A DNA stretch of 64,000 bases from Nonomuraea sp. PA05 (GTDB lineage: Bacteria; Actinomycetota; Actinomycetes; Streptosporangiales; Streptosporangiaceae): positions 60,129 to 124,128 of the forward strand of contig NZ_VSEY01000042.1 of NCBI RefSeq assembly GCF_008086045.1. Reading direction: 5' to 3'. The notes under the pieces are model-generated. The model worked only from the letters and a program-made list of their open reading frames with translations, did not search any database and was not told where the DNA came from. Shown piece after piece: positions 52,946 to 61,635 of this stretch (the first letter of the stretch is position 1; each line of letters starts with the position of its first letter). Both the position numbers and the translations under genes were made by a program.

Positions 52946-53743
52946 ATGGACGCCGCAGAACTCGCCGCCCGGTGGCGGGAACGCCTGGAATCCTGGGCGA
53001 TTCCGGACGAGATCCTGGCCAAGGCACCCCTGGATCCGTGGAGCCACTCACCGGAGAGGTTCGGCACCCGTACGGACAGAGCGCTGTCCGAGCCGGACGA
53101 CGGCCCCACCATGACCCGGTTGTCCGAGGCGCTGCCCGAGAAGGGCACGCTGCTCGACGTCGGCTCGGGCCCTGGAGCCTCCTCCCTGCCGCTGCACGAG
53201 CGCATCGGCCACCTCTACGCGGTCGACACCTCCACCTCCATGCTCGAAGGGCTGACGGCCAGGGCGGAGAAGCTGGGCGTGCCCGTCACGACGGTGGAGG
53301 GCCGCTGGCCCGACGTCAGCGACCAGGTGCCGATGGCCGACGCGGCGGTGGCGGCGCACGTCGTCTACAACGTGCCCGACCTGGCCGACTTCCTGCTCGC
53401 GCTCGACTCCCGCACGCAGGGGCGGGTGGTGCTGGAGCTGCCGCACCGCCATCCGATGAGCTGGATGACGCCGCTGTGGCAGCACTTCCACGGCGTCGAC
53501 CGGCCGGTGCGCCCCATCGCCGAGGACTGCGTGGCCCTCGCGGCGGCGCTCGGCTTCAACGTCCAGGTGGAGGAGAGGGAAGCCCCGCTGGAACGTTTCA
53601 CCTCTCTGGAGGAGCTGGCCGCCAGCGCGGTGCGCAGGGTGTGCCTCGACCCCTCGCGCGCGGAGGAGGTGGCGGCGACGGCGGCGGAGCTCGGCATGTG
53701 GCCGGTGCCACGCGACCGGTGGGTCACCATCTGGTGGGAATGA
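52946..53743 (+). CDS. SAM-dependent methyltransferase
   Basis: The 265-residue protein has a helical N-terminal extension (MDAAELAARWRERLESWAIP) and a Rossmann core with LLDVGSGPGASSLPL (motif I), LYAVDTSTSMLEGL (motif II) and ADAAVAAHVVYNVPDL (motif IV). The C-terminal half ends in MWPVPRDRWVTIWWE. The substrate is unknown. No RBS precedes ATG 52946 or the earlier in-frame ATG 52925, so the start is uncertain and transcription may be leaderless. It is divergent from the acyl-CoA dehydrogenase and may share the dyads at 52875-52895. Confidence 0.8.
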   Translation: MDAAELAARWRERLESWAIPDEILAKAPLDPWSHSPERFGTRTDRALSEPDDGPTMTRLSEALPEKGTLLDVGSGPGASSLPLHERIGHLYAVDTSTSMLEGLTARAEKLGVPVTTVEGRWPDVSDQVPMADAAVAAHVVYNVPDLADFLLALDSRTQGRVVLELPHRHPMSWMTPLWQHFHGVDRPVRPIAEDCVALAAALGFNVQVEEREAPLERFTSLEELAASAVRRVCLDPSRAEEVAATAAELGMWPVPRDRWVTIWWE

Positions 53744-53786
53744 CCGCCAGGTCCCGCACGTTCATCCAGATGAGCGCATAGCAGCT

Positions 53787-53858
53787 CCCGGACGAGACGC
53801 GCCGTACCCGGAAGGCCAAGACGACGCACTCCAGTCAGTCTCGTCTTTCAGGGAGTGC
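53787..53858 (+). promoter_or_regulatory. Guanidine-III riboswitch (ykkC-III) with RBS-sequestering platform
   Basis: The aptamer at 53787-53828 runs CCCGGACGAGACGCGCC, then GTACCCGGAAGGCCAAGACG and ACGC, matching the class III guanidine aptamer (CCGGACGAGGTGCGCCGTAC..., ...AAGACGGCGC) almost throughout. Its 3' end overlaps GCACTCC (53826-53832), which is exactly complementary to GGAGTGC (53852-53858) containing the GGGAG ribosome site of the exporter gene. Guanidine binding would free the RBS, giving a translational on-switch. Confidence 0.85.
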
Positions 53859-53865
53859 TCTTCAC

Positions 53866-54180
53866 ATGGCGTGGATCGTCCTCGTGCTGGCCGGCCTCTT
53901 CGAGGTCACCATGGCCCTCTCGCTCAAGCTCAGCAACGGCTTCACCCATCTGTGGTGGACGCTGTCGTTCCTGGCCACGGCCGTGCTCAGCTTCGGCCTG
54001 CTCTCGTACGCGCTCAAATCGCTGGAGGTCGGCACCGCCTACGCCGTCTGGACCGGCGTCGGCGCGGCGGGCACCGCGCTGCTCGGCATGATCGCCATGG
54101 GCGACCAGGTGTCACCGGCGCGGCTCATCTCCATCGCGCTGATCCTGGCCGGGGTCATCGGGCTCAAGACCCTGGCCTGA
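53866..54180 (+). CDS. gdx: SMR-family guanidinium exporter (Gdx/SugE type)
   Basis: The 104-residue, four-helix small multidrug resistance protein starts MAWIVLVLAGLFEVTMALSL, with the essential membrane Glu13. It carries the SugE/Gdx-type signature GTAYAVWTGVGAAGTALLG in helix 3 and ends VIGLKTLA. It works as an antiparallel homodimer exchanging guanidinium for protons. The guanidine-III riboswitch upstream strongly supports the guanidinium role over general drug export. The RBS GGGAG sits in the switch's expression platform. Confidence 0.93.
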   Translation: MAWIVLVLAGLFEVTMALSLKLSNGFTHLWWTLSFLATAVLSFGLLSYALKSLEVGTAYAVWTGVGAAGTALLGMIAMGDQVSPARLISIALILAGVIGLKTLA

Positions 54181-54198
54181 GTGTCTATTGTGGGACAG

Positions 54199-54579
54199 AT
54201 GATCGAAATCCACGCCGTCACCATCGACGCCGCAGACCCGTACGCCATCGCGAGCTGGTGGAGCCAGGCCACCGGGCTGCCCCTCGGGGAAGACGACAAG
54301 CCGGGCGACGACGAGGTGATGCTGCGCACCCACCAGGACCCGTTCCTGCTGTTCATCCGCGTCCCGGAGGGCAAGTCCGGCAAGAACCGGGTGCACCTCG
54401 ACGTCAACGGCACCGAGGGCCGCACCCGTGACGAGGAGGTCGAGCGGCTCGTCGGGCTCGGCGCGACCGTCTTCGAGGATCATCGCCGGCCCGACGGCGC
54501 CGGCTGGGTCACCCTGCGCGACCCCGAGGGCAACGAGTTCTGCGTGTGCAGGAGCCAGGCGGAACGGGAGGGTCAGTAG
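54199..54579 (+). CDS. VOC (glyoxalase/bleomycin-resistance-like) family protein
   Basis: The 126-residue protein reads MIEIHAVTIDAADPYAIASW, then LPLGEDDKPGDDEVMLRT, RVPEGKSGKNRVHLDVNG, RLVGLGATVFED and GWVTLRDPEGNEFCVCR, the two beta-alpha-beta-beta-beta modules of the VOC fold. Metal ligands His/Glu are partly kept (HLDV, EFC). The start is ATG 54199 after GGGACAG; a GTG immediately after the gdx stop (54181) is an alternative. Function is unknown. TATTGT before it resembles the motif in front of the acetyltransferase gene at 9.2 kb. Confidence 0.82.
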   Translation: MIEIHAVTIDAADPYAIASWWSQATGLPLGEDDKPGDDEVMLRTHQDPFLLFIRVPEGKSGKNRVHLDVNGTEGRTRDEEVERLVGLGATVFEDHRRPDGAGWVTLRDPEGNEFCVCRSQAEREGQ

Positions 54580-54581
54580 GG

Positions 54582-55028
54582 TCACCGGGCGGAGCGCGCT
54601 CGTCCCTGCTGCGTCAGCGTCAGCACGCCGGCGATCAGGTAGACGAGCGCACCGCTCCACAGTGCGCCCACGGCCGAACCGAACACCCCTTCGCCGTCCA
54701 GCACGAGCTGCACCGGGTAGTCCAGCACGGCGACGAGACCGGCCGGCAGCAGCGCGAACTTGAACGGATGCTTCAGCGCCCAGAGCCGCGCCTGGCGGGT
54801 CACCCGGTCGCCCTGCTCCGGCTTGGACACCGCACCGATCGCGGCGACCAACGCGAACAGGCTGATGCCCAGGCCCAGCGACCACGCCAGATCGATGCCG
54901 GTGAACAGGCCCACACCCAGGCTGACGGCGGTCGCGACGCCGCCGCTGACGGCGGCGGTCTTCCAAGGAGCGCCGCGCAGGGCGGCGCCGGACAGCGATA
55001 CCTCGTCGCGTCTACTGATTTCGTTCAT
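54582..55028 (-). CDS. Integral membrane protein of unknown function
   Basis: The 148-residue protein starts at ATG 55028 (MNEISRRDEVSLSGAALRGA). It has four membrane helices: WKTAAVSGGVATAVSLGVGL, LAWSLGLGISLFALVAAIGA, FKFALLPAGLVAVLDYPVQL and SAVGALWSGALVYLIAGVL. A basic cytoplasmic loop (QGDRVTRQARLWALKHP) joins helices 2 and 3. No motif suggests a function. It converges on the VOC gene with a 2-bp gap and is divergent from the tandem acetyltransferase gene. Confidence 0.7.
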   Translation of the reverse strand: MNEISRRDEVSLSGAALRGAPWKTAAVSGGVATAVSLGVGLFTGIDLAWSLGLGISLFALVAAIGAVSKPEQGDRVTRQARLWALKHPFKFALLPAGLVAVLDYPVQLVLDGEGVFGSAVGALWSGALVYLIAGVLTLTQQGRARSAR

Positions 55029-55111
55029 GCCTTCATGCTGCCTTCCAGCCGCCCCCGGAGGCATCGGGGTCCGACCCTGAGCTGTCCCTGGGAAACTGGC
55101 ATGATTCGGGC

Positions 55112-56035
55112 ATGCGGGAAATCGAGATCGTGCAGCTTGGTGCGGGTGACGGCGAGCGACTGCGGGACGTGCGGCTGCGCGCCTTGCGGGAGGATCCGGA
55201 CGCGTTCGGCTCCTCCTACGGCCGCGAGGTCGAGTTCCCGCCGGAGAAGTGGGCGGAGCGGCTGGCGAACCCCGAGGGCCGCTGGTGGGTCGCCACGCGC
55301 GGCGGCGCGGACCTGGGGCTGGTGTGCGTGCTCCTGGAGGAGAGCGGGGCCCACCTGCTGTCCATGTGGGTGGCGCCCGAGGCCAGGAAGGAGCGGGTCG
55401 GCTCCCGGCTGGTGGACGCGGCCGTCGAGTGGGCCAGGACGACCGGGGCCGAGGAGATCGGCCTGTGGGCGGTGGACAGGAACCACGCCGCCCGTGCCCT
55501 CTACGCGCGCAAGGGCTTCACGCGCAGCGGCAAGGTGATGGCGCTGCCGTCCAACCCGGACCTCATGGAGTCCCACTACGTGCTGTCCCTGGTCTTCAGG
55601 CAGGCGCGCGCCGGGGACGTGCCGGCCATCGTGGCGATGCTGGCCGACGACCCGCTCGGCGCCCAGCGCGAGGGCGACCCGAACGACGCGCGTTACCTGG
55701 CGGCGTTCGAGCGGATCGACGCCGACCCGTACGACGAGCTGATCGTCGCGGAGCGCGACGGCAAGGTGGTGGGCACGATGCAGCTCACCTACCTGGCGGG
55801 GCTGTCGCGGCTGGGCGCGGAGCGGTGCCAGATCGAGGCCGTCAGGGTCGCCGCCTCGACCAGGGGGCAGGGCCTGGGCCGCAAGATGATCGCGTGGGCG
55901 ATCGACAGGGCGCGGGCGCGCGGCTGCGCGATGGTGCAGCTCACCTCCGACAAGTCACGTACGGACGCGCACCGCTTCTACGACGGCCTCGGCTTCACCG
56001 ACTCCCACGTCGGCTACAAGCTCAAACTGGACTGA
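55112..56035 (+). CDS. Tandem GNAT-domain N-acetyltransferase
   Basis: The 307-residue protein holds two GNAT domains. Domain 1 (residues about 1-160) shows LLSMWVAPEARKERVGSRLVDAA and LWAVDRNHAARALYARKGFTRSG. Domain 2 (about 162-307) shows EAVRVAASTRGQGLGRKMIAWA and MVQLTSDKSRTDAHRFYDGLGF. Both keep the acetyl-CoA loop (RKERVG and RGQGLG), so both may be active, or one may be structural. The 3' end overlaps the molybdopterin oxidoreductase gene by 14 nt. The substrate is unknown. Confidence 0.85.
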   Translation: MREIEIVQLGAGDGERLRDVRLRALREDPDAFGSSYGREVEFPPEKWAERLANPEGRWWVATRGGADLGLVCVLLEESGAHLLSMWVAPEARKERVGSRLVDAAVEWARTTGAEEIGLWAVDRNHAARALYARKGFTRSGKVMALPSNPDLMESHYVLSLVFRQARAGDVPAIVAMLADDPLGAQREGDPNDARYLAAFERIDADPYDELIVAERDGKVVGTMQLTYLAGLSRLGAERCQIEAVRVAASTRGQGLGRKMIAWAIDRARARGCAMVQLTSDKSRTDAHRFYDGLGFTDSHVGYKLKLD

Positions 56036-58028
56036 TCTCCACGAAGTTGTCGTGGAAGCCGGGCCCCCTGCCCATGTCGGCGTCCCGCTCGGCCACGACC
56101 GCGTTCGGGTTGGCGCCGCCGGGGCTGAGCTTGGGCCAGCGGCCCTTCGGCGTGGCCACCACCCCGGCCGCCACCCGGTCGCTGATCTCCACGTCCGCCA
56201 GGAACTCGCCGCCGTCGTTGTGCACGCGCACCCGCCGGCCGTCCGCCAGCCCGCGCGCCGCCGCGTCGGCCGGGTTGACCAGCACCGTCGGCTCCTTGGC
56301 CCGCCGCAGCAACTCGGGGTTGTTGCCGAACGTGGTGTTGAGGAACGTGTGCGAGGCGGGCGTGACCAGCGTCAGCGGGTACGGCGAGCCTCCCGCGGAG
56401 GCCGCCGTGTACGACGGCACGAACGCCTTCCCTGCGGGCGGGAAGCGCAGCCGCCCGGACGGCGTCGGAAAGCCCTCGGCGAACGGCGTGAAGGGCCGCG
56501 GATAGTTCATCCGCACCCAGCCCTCCTTGCGCAGCCTGTCCAGCGTGATGCCGTCCAGGGAGGGGTGGCCGCTCGTCAGGAGCTGCTCGGCCAGCTCCAG
56601 GTCCGAGTCGTACAGCGACGGCTCGGTCATCCCCATGTGCGCGGCCAGCCGGCGGAACGTCTCCGTCGTGGACAGGCACTCGCCGGGCGGCCGCACGGCC
56701 TGCTCGTTCCACAGCAGGTACATGTGCCCGTAGCCGGCGTGCAGGTCGTGGTGCTCGGTCTGCATGGTCGCGGGCAGCACGATGTCGGCGTAGTCGACGG
56801 TGTCGGTCGGGAAGTGCTCCATGACGACCGTGAACAGGTCCTCGCGCTGGAGCTGCCGCCTGATGGCGTTGGAGTCGGGGGAGGAGCCGACCGGGTTGGC
56901 CGCGTACACCCAGAAGCACTTCACCGACTCCAGTTGCGAGGCCGCCTTCGTCATGGTCAGCGTGCGCACGGGCGCGGCCAGCAGGTCGTCGCGGCGGTCC
57001 ACGTTCAGGTGCACGTGGTCGCTGGTGGAGAAGGCGATGCCGCCGCCGGGGTGGCGCCAGTCGCCGGTGACGCCCGGAATGGCGGAGATCACCCGCAGTG
57101 CCGCGCCGCCGCCCGCGTGCCGCTGCAGGCCGTGCGTGGCGCGCAGCGCGGTCGGGCGGGTGTGCGCGAGCCGCGTCCCCAGCCTGTGGACGGCCTCGGC
57201 GGGAATCCCGGTGATCTCGGCCACCCGCTCGACCGGGTGGCGCAGGATCTCCTCGCGGAAGTCGTCCCAGCCCTCGGTGTGCTCGGCGAGGAACTCCTCG
57301 TCCTGGGCGTTCTCGGACAGCACGACGTTGAGCAGGCCCAGCGCGAGCGCCCCGTCGGTGCCCGGCCTGATGGCCAGGTGCTCGTCCGCCTGGTCGGCCG
57401 TCCTGGTGCGGATGGGGTCGATGGCGACGACGTGCGCGCCGTTCGCCCGCGCGTCCTGGATGAACTTCCACAGGTGGTGGCCGCTGGTCAGCGTGTTCGT
57501 GCCCCAGAGCAGGATCAGCTTGGACAGCGCGAAGTTCTCGGGGTCCATGCCGGCGGCGGTGCCGAGCGTGCGGCGCAGCCCGGAGCTGCCGGCCGCGGAG
57601 CAGATGTTGAGCCAGTGCCTGGAGGCGCCCAGCAGGTTCCAGAACCGGCGGCCCGCCACGCCCTCGCAGCCCTGGAGGTAGCCGAGGGTGCCGGTGCCCA
57701 GGTAGGGCCAGATGGCCTCGCCGCCGTGCTCCTCGACGATGCCGCGCAGCCGTACGGAGATCTCGTCGAGCGCCTCTTCCCAGGTGATCCGCTCGAACTG
57801 GCCGGAGCCCTTCGGGCCGGTGCGGCGCAGCGGGTACAGGATGCGGTCCTGGGCCTGGGTGTGTTCGAGGTAACGGTTGACCTTCACGCAGAGCGCGCCC
57901 CGGGTGTAGGGCTGGTCGGGGTTGCCGCGCATCTTGACGGCCCGGCCGTTCTCGACGGTCACCACCCAGGAGCAGGTATCCGGGCAGTCCAGCGGACAAG
58001 CCCCCAAAACCCTCAATTCACCCGACAT
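56022..58028 (-). CDS. Molybdopterin-dependent oxidoreductase (formate dehydrogenase/nitrate reductase-like)
   Basis: The 668-residue enzyme has an N-terminal [4Fe-4S] site (Cys11, Cys15, Cys19 in ACPLDCPDTC, and Cys47 in GALCVK). The molybdopterin domains include WEEALDEISVRL, NICSAAGSSGLRR, LILLWGTNTLTSGHH and DPIRTRTADQADEHLAIRPGTD (two segments), ending in the molydop-binding domain (LVTPASHTFLNTTFGNNPEL). There is no Tat signal, so it is cytoplasmic. No small or membrane subunit is adjacent; the electron partner and substrate are unknown. Confidence 0.9.
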   Translation of the reverse strand: MSGELRVLGACPLDCPDTCSWVVTVENGRAVKMRGNPDQPYTRGALCVKVNRYLEHTQAQDRILYPLRRTGPKGSGQFERITWEEALDEISVRLRGIVEEHGGEAIWPYLGTGTLGYLQGCEGVAGRRFWNLLGASRHWLNICSAAGSSGLRRTLGTAAGMDPENFALSKLILLWGTNTLTSGHHLWKFIQDARANGAHVVAIDPIRTRTADQADEHLAIRPGTDGALALGLLNVVLSENAQDEEFLAEHTEGWDDFREEILRHPVERVAEITGIPAEAVHRLGTRLAHTRPTALRATHGLQRHAGGGAALRVISAIPGVTGDWRHPGGGIAFSTSDHVHLNVDRRDDLLAAPVRTLTMTKAASQLESVKCFWVYAANPVGSSPDSNAIRRQLQREDLFTVVMEHFPTDTVDYADIVLPATMQTEHHDLHAGYGHMYLLWNEQAVRPPGECLSTTETFRRLAAHMGMTEPSLYDSDLELAEQLLTSGHPSLDGITLDRLRKEGWVRMNYPRPFTPFAEGFPTPSGRLRFPPAGKAFVPSYTAASAGGSPYPLTLVTPASHTFLNTTFGNNPELLRRAKEPTVLVNPADAAARGLADGRRVRVHNDGGEFLADVEISDRVAAGVVATPKGRWPKLSPGGANPNAVVAERDADMGRGPGFHDNFVEISPV

Positions 58029-58169
58029 GCGACACAGCTTACGTCCCCCACCACCGGGAATTCAGAGGTGAACAGTGGGAAGTGCACCGTGTAGCCTGCC
58101 CCGTGCGACACTGCGGGGACGATTGAGCACACTGGAAGTCAGAGATCCTACGGTCCGGCACAGGAAGGT

Positions 58170-60668
58170 GTGGAATCGCTGGCGGTGGCCGATATCAGGG
58201 AACGAGAAGACACGGAGGGCCTCGCGGAAGGGGAGCCGGCCGTGGCCGAGTCGCGCGCAGGCGACAGCGCGGAGCACAACGCGGAACAGAGCACGGGGAA
58301 CAGCACGGGCAACGACGACGTCTACGTCGTCGAGCCGCTGCTGCCCCACCGCCTGCGCCGCCCCTCCGACCTGCTGCGCTTCTTCGCCACGCTCATCGTG
58401 CTCGGCGCGGTCATCCTGCTCGCCCTGGTCGCCAAGCAGACCCTCATCGGCCTGGAGGCCGACGTCAAGGAGGGCGCTGAGCTCGTCCCCCTGCTGAGCA
58501 GGATCGCCGCCTTCCTCGGCGGCGCCGCCGTGCTCATCGTGCCGACCGCCTTCGCCGTCGAGCGCGTCTTCCACCGCGACGGCCTGCGCGTCGCCGAAGG
58601 GCTGATCGCCGCCATCGTCGGCATGGCGGGCTCGTTCCTGCTCGGGCAGTGGCTCGTCGCGGGCAACGTCGACGACCTGCGCGTCCTGCTCACGGGAGAC
58701 CGGCGGATCGAGCCGCTCAACACGCTGCTCACCTCCGTCATCGCCTACTCCACCGCCGTCCGCATCTCCCGCCGCCCCACCTGGCGGATGCTGATGTGGA
58801 CCACCATCGCGCTCTACATCCTGGCCCTGTTCTCCGGCCGCCAGATCACCATCCCCAGCGCCATCGTCACCGTCCTGGTCGGCATGGCCATCGGCTACGC
58901 CACCCTGTACGGCGTCGGCAGCCCCAACACCCGCCCCCCGGGCAACGCCGTCGTCGCGGCGCTGCGCAAGCTGTCGTTCGCGCCCGTCTCCGCGCGCCGC
59001 GTAGAGGACGACCACCAGGGCAGCCGCCGCTACGCCATCGGCCTCAAGGACGGCTCCAGCCTCGACGTCACCGTGCTCGACCGCGACCGGCAGGTGGCCG
59101 GCCTGCCGTACCGGCTGTGGCGGCGCTTCAGGCTCAACTCCGAGACCAGGCGCCGCGCCATCAGGTCGCTGCGCGCCGAGCTCGAACGCGAGGCCCTCAT
59201 GGCGTACGCGGCCCAGGCCGCCGGCGCCAGCACCCCGCGCCTGCTCGGCACCAGCGAGATCGGCACCGAGGCCGCGCTGCTCGCCTACGAGCACATCGAG
59301 ACCCGCCCCCTCGACGAGGTGCCCGACGCCGAGATCGACGACGAGCTGCTCGCCCAGATCTGGGAACAGGTCGAGCTGCTGCAGATCCAGCGGCTGGCAC
59401 ACCGGCGGCTCACCGGCGACAGCATCCACCTCGACGGCGCCGGCCGCGTCGTGCTCACCGACGCGCGCAGCGGCGAGGTCGCCGCCGGAGACCTGCTGCT
59501 GCGCCTCGACGTCGCCCAGCTCCTCACCTACCTGGCGCTGCGCGTCGGCCCGGAACGCTCGGTCCGCGCCGCCGCCGACGCCATGGGCCCCGACGCGCTG
59601 GCCGCCGCCATGCCGCTGCTCCAGCAGATCGCGCTGACCAGGGAGACGCGCTCCGCGGTGGCCAAGGCCAAGAACGTGCTGCCCGGCATCCGCGAGCACA
59701 TCGTCGCGCTCAAACCGCAAGGCAAGATCGAGGAAGTACGCCTGGAGCGGTTCAGGCCACGCACCCTGATCACCATCATCGCCAGCGCCTTCGCCGCCTA
59801 CGTCGTGCTCTCCCAGCTCAGCCAGGTGGACATCTACCACGTCCTCACCACGGCCAACTGGGGCTGGTCCGGGCTGGCCCTGGTGGCCGCCTTCGCCAGT
59901 TTCGTGGCCGCCGCGCTCATGCTGCGCGGGTTCGTGCCCGAGCACCTACCGCTCTGGCGCACGGTGCTCGTGCAGTTCGCCTCCTCCTTCGTCAAGCTGG
60001 TCGCGCCCGCTGCCGTGGGCGGTGTCGCCATCAACACCCGCTACTTGCAAAAACGCGGCATCCACCCGGCCAGCGCGGTGGCCAGCGTGGGGGCCTCCCA
60101 GCTCATCATGCTGGTCTTCCACATATCGCTGCTGGCGTTGTTCGCCTACATCACCGGCTCCACCACGCCCACCTCTTTCACGCCGTCGCGCGGGCTCGTC
60201 CTGGTGCTGCTCGCCGTCGCGGTGCTGGTAGTGGCGGTGCTCGGCGTGCCGCCGCTGCGCCGCCTGGTGACCTCGCGGCTGCGCAAGCTGTTCTCGAACG
60301 TGCTGCCCCGGCTGCTCGACGTGCTGCAGTCGCCGCGCAAGATGGTGGAGGCGTGCATCGGCACCCTCATGATCACCATCACGTTCGTGCTGTGCCTGCA
60401 CGCCTGCATCGCCGCGTTCGGTCACGAGATCAGCTTCACCGCCGTCGCGGTCGTCTTCCTCACAGCCAACGCCATCGGCTCGGCCGCGCCCACACCGGGC
60501 GGCCTGGGCGCGGTCGAGCTGGCGCTCGTGGGCGGTCTGGTGCTGGCCGGGGTGCCCAAGGAACTGGCCACCTCGGCCGTGCTGCTGTACCGGCTGCTCA
60601 CGTTCTGGCTGCCGGTACTGCCGGGCTGGGCCGCCTTCACCTACCTGCAGCGGAATGAAGACCTGTGA
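58170..60668 (+). CDS. LPG-synthase-TM (UPF0104) membrane protein with embedded kinase-like domain
   Basis: The 832-residue protein has an acidic N-terminus of about 55 residues, six or seven membrane helices to about residue 255, a soluble kinase-like domain (about 275-510) and a C-terminal lysylphosphatidylglycerol-synthase-type transmembrane region of about eight helices. The kinase-like part has ELEREALMAYAAQAAGA and LAHRRLTGDSIHLDGAGRVVLTDAR; the catalytic Asp of a true HxD loop is not clear. The C-terminal region includes FVKLVAPAAVGGVAINTRYL and GSAAPTPGGLGAVELALVGGL. Such fusions occur in actinomycetes; transport or flipping of a lipid or polymer precursor is inferred. GTG 58170 is used. 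Confidence 0.82.
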   Translation: MESLAVADIREREDTEGLAEGEPAVAESRAGDSAEHNAEQSTGNSTGNDDVYVVEPLLPHRLRRPSDLLRFFATLIVLGAVILLALVAKQTLIGLEADVKEGAELVPLLSRIAAFLGGAAVLIVPTAFAVERVFHRDGLRVAEGLIAAIVGMAGSFLLGQWLVAGNVDDLRVLLTGDRRIEPLNTLLTSVIAYSTAVRISRRPTWRMLMWTTIALYILALFSGRQITIPSAIVTVLVGMAIGYATLYGVGSPNTRPPGNAVVAALRKLSFAPVSARRVEDDHQGSRRYAIGLKDGSSLDVTVLDRDRQVAGLPYRLWRRFRLNSETRRRAIRSLRAELEREALMAYAAQAAGASTPRLLGTSEIGTEAALLAYEHIETRPLDEVPDAEIDDELLAQIWEQVELLQIQRLAHRRLTGDSIHLDGAGRVVLTDARSGEVAAGDLLLRLDVAQLLTYLALRVGPERSVRAAADAMGPDALAAAMPLLQQIALTRETRSAVAKAKNVLPGIREHIVALKPQGKIEEVRLERFRPRTLITIIASAFAAYVVLSQLSQVDIYHVLTTANWGWSGLALVAAFASFVAAALMLRGFVPEHLPLWRTVLVQFASSFVKLVAPAAVGGVAINTRYLQKRGIHPASAVASVGASQLIMLVFHISLLALFAYITGSTTPTSFTPSRGLVLVLLAVAVLVVAVLGVPPLRRLVTSRLRKLFSNVLPRLLDVLQSPRKMVEACIGTLMITITFVLCLHACIAAFGHEISFTAVAVVFLTANAIGSAAPTPGGLGAVELALVGGLVLAGVPKELATSAVLLYRLLTFWLPVLPGWAAFTYLQRNEDL

Positions 60669-61635
60669 CCTTGTCGATCGCGGCCAGCTCGTCCTCCGTG
60701 AAGGCGGGGCCGTCCACGCACGCCACGTTGGCCTCCAGCTGCGCGACGCTGCTGGCGCCGATCAGCACGCTCGTCACCCTCGGGTCACGCATCGCCCACG
60801 ACAGCGCCATCTGAGCCAGGCTCTGCCCTCGGGTCTTCGCGATCTCGTTGAGGTCGCGCGCCAGGTCCCGATCGATGCGGTCGGCGCTCAGGAACCGGCT
60901 GGTCGCCGCCCGGGAGTCGTCCGGCACCCCCTCCAGGTACCGGTCGGTCAGCAGCCCCTGCGCCAGCGGCGAGAACACGATGCAGCCCATCCCCGCCTCC
61001 TCCAGCGTGTCCAGCAGCCCGTCCTCGATCCAGCGGTTGATCATCGAGTAGGACGGCTGGTGGATGAGCAGCGGCGTGCCCAGCTCGCGCATGATCCGCG
61101 CGGCCTGCGCGGTCTGCTCCGGCGAGTAGTTGGAGACGCCCGCGTACAGCGCCTTGCCCGAGCGCACCGCCCGGTCCAGCGCGCCCATCGTCTCCTCCAG
61201 CGGCGTCTCCGGGTCGGGACGGTGGCTGTAGAAGACGTCCACGTAGTCCAGGCCCATGCGCCGCAACGACTGGTCGAGGCTGGCCAGCACGTACTTGCGC
61301 GACCCCCACTCGCCGTACGGGCCTGGCCACATGTCGTACCCGGCCTTGGTCGAGATGATCAGCTCGTCCCGGTACGGGATGAAGTCCTCGCGCAGGATCC
61401 GGCCGAAGTTCCGCTCCGCCGAGCCGTACGGCACGCCGTAGTTGTTGGCCAGGTCGAAGTGCGTCACCCCGAGGTCGAACGCCCGGCGCAGGATCGCCCG
61501 CGAGTTCTCGATCGGCCGGTTGTCGCCGAAGTTGTGCCACAGGCCCAGCGAGACCGCGGGCAGCTTCAGCCCGCTGCGCCCGCTGCGGTTGTACGGCTGG
61601 CGCTCATAACGCCGCTCGTCGGCCTGATAGGTCAT
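60637..61635 (-). CDS. Aldo/keto reductase (YghZ-like)
   Basis: The 332-residue NADPH-dependent reductase has the catalytic tetrad as Asp/Tyr in FDLANNYG, Lys in IISTKAGYD and His in VFYSHRPDP. Family features LDQSLRRMGLDYVDVF, VRSGKALYAGVSNY and VFSPLAQGLLTDRYL match the L-glyceraldehyde-3-phosphate reductase (YghZ) branch that detoxifies aldehydes. ATG 61635 overlaps the oligopeptidase B stop (ATGA), so the two are coupled. The 3' end overlaps the convergent membrane-protein gene by 32 nt. Confidence 0.93.
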   Translation of the reverse strand: MTYQADERRYERQPYNRSGRSGLKLPAVSLGLWHNFGDNRPIENSRAILRRAFDLGVTHFDLANNYGVPYGSAERNFGRILREDFIPYRDELIISTKAGYDMWPGPYGEWGSRKYVLASLDQSLRRMGLDYVDVFYSHRPDPETPLEETMGALDRAVRSGKALYAGVSNYSPEQTAQAARIMRELGTPLLIHQPSYSMINRWIEDGLLDTLEEAGMGCIVFSPLAQGLLTDRYLEGVPDDSRAATSRFLSADRIDRDLARDLNEIAKTRGQSLAQMALSWAMRDPRVTSVLIGASSVAQLEANVACVDGPAFTEDELAAIDKVTGLHSAAGR

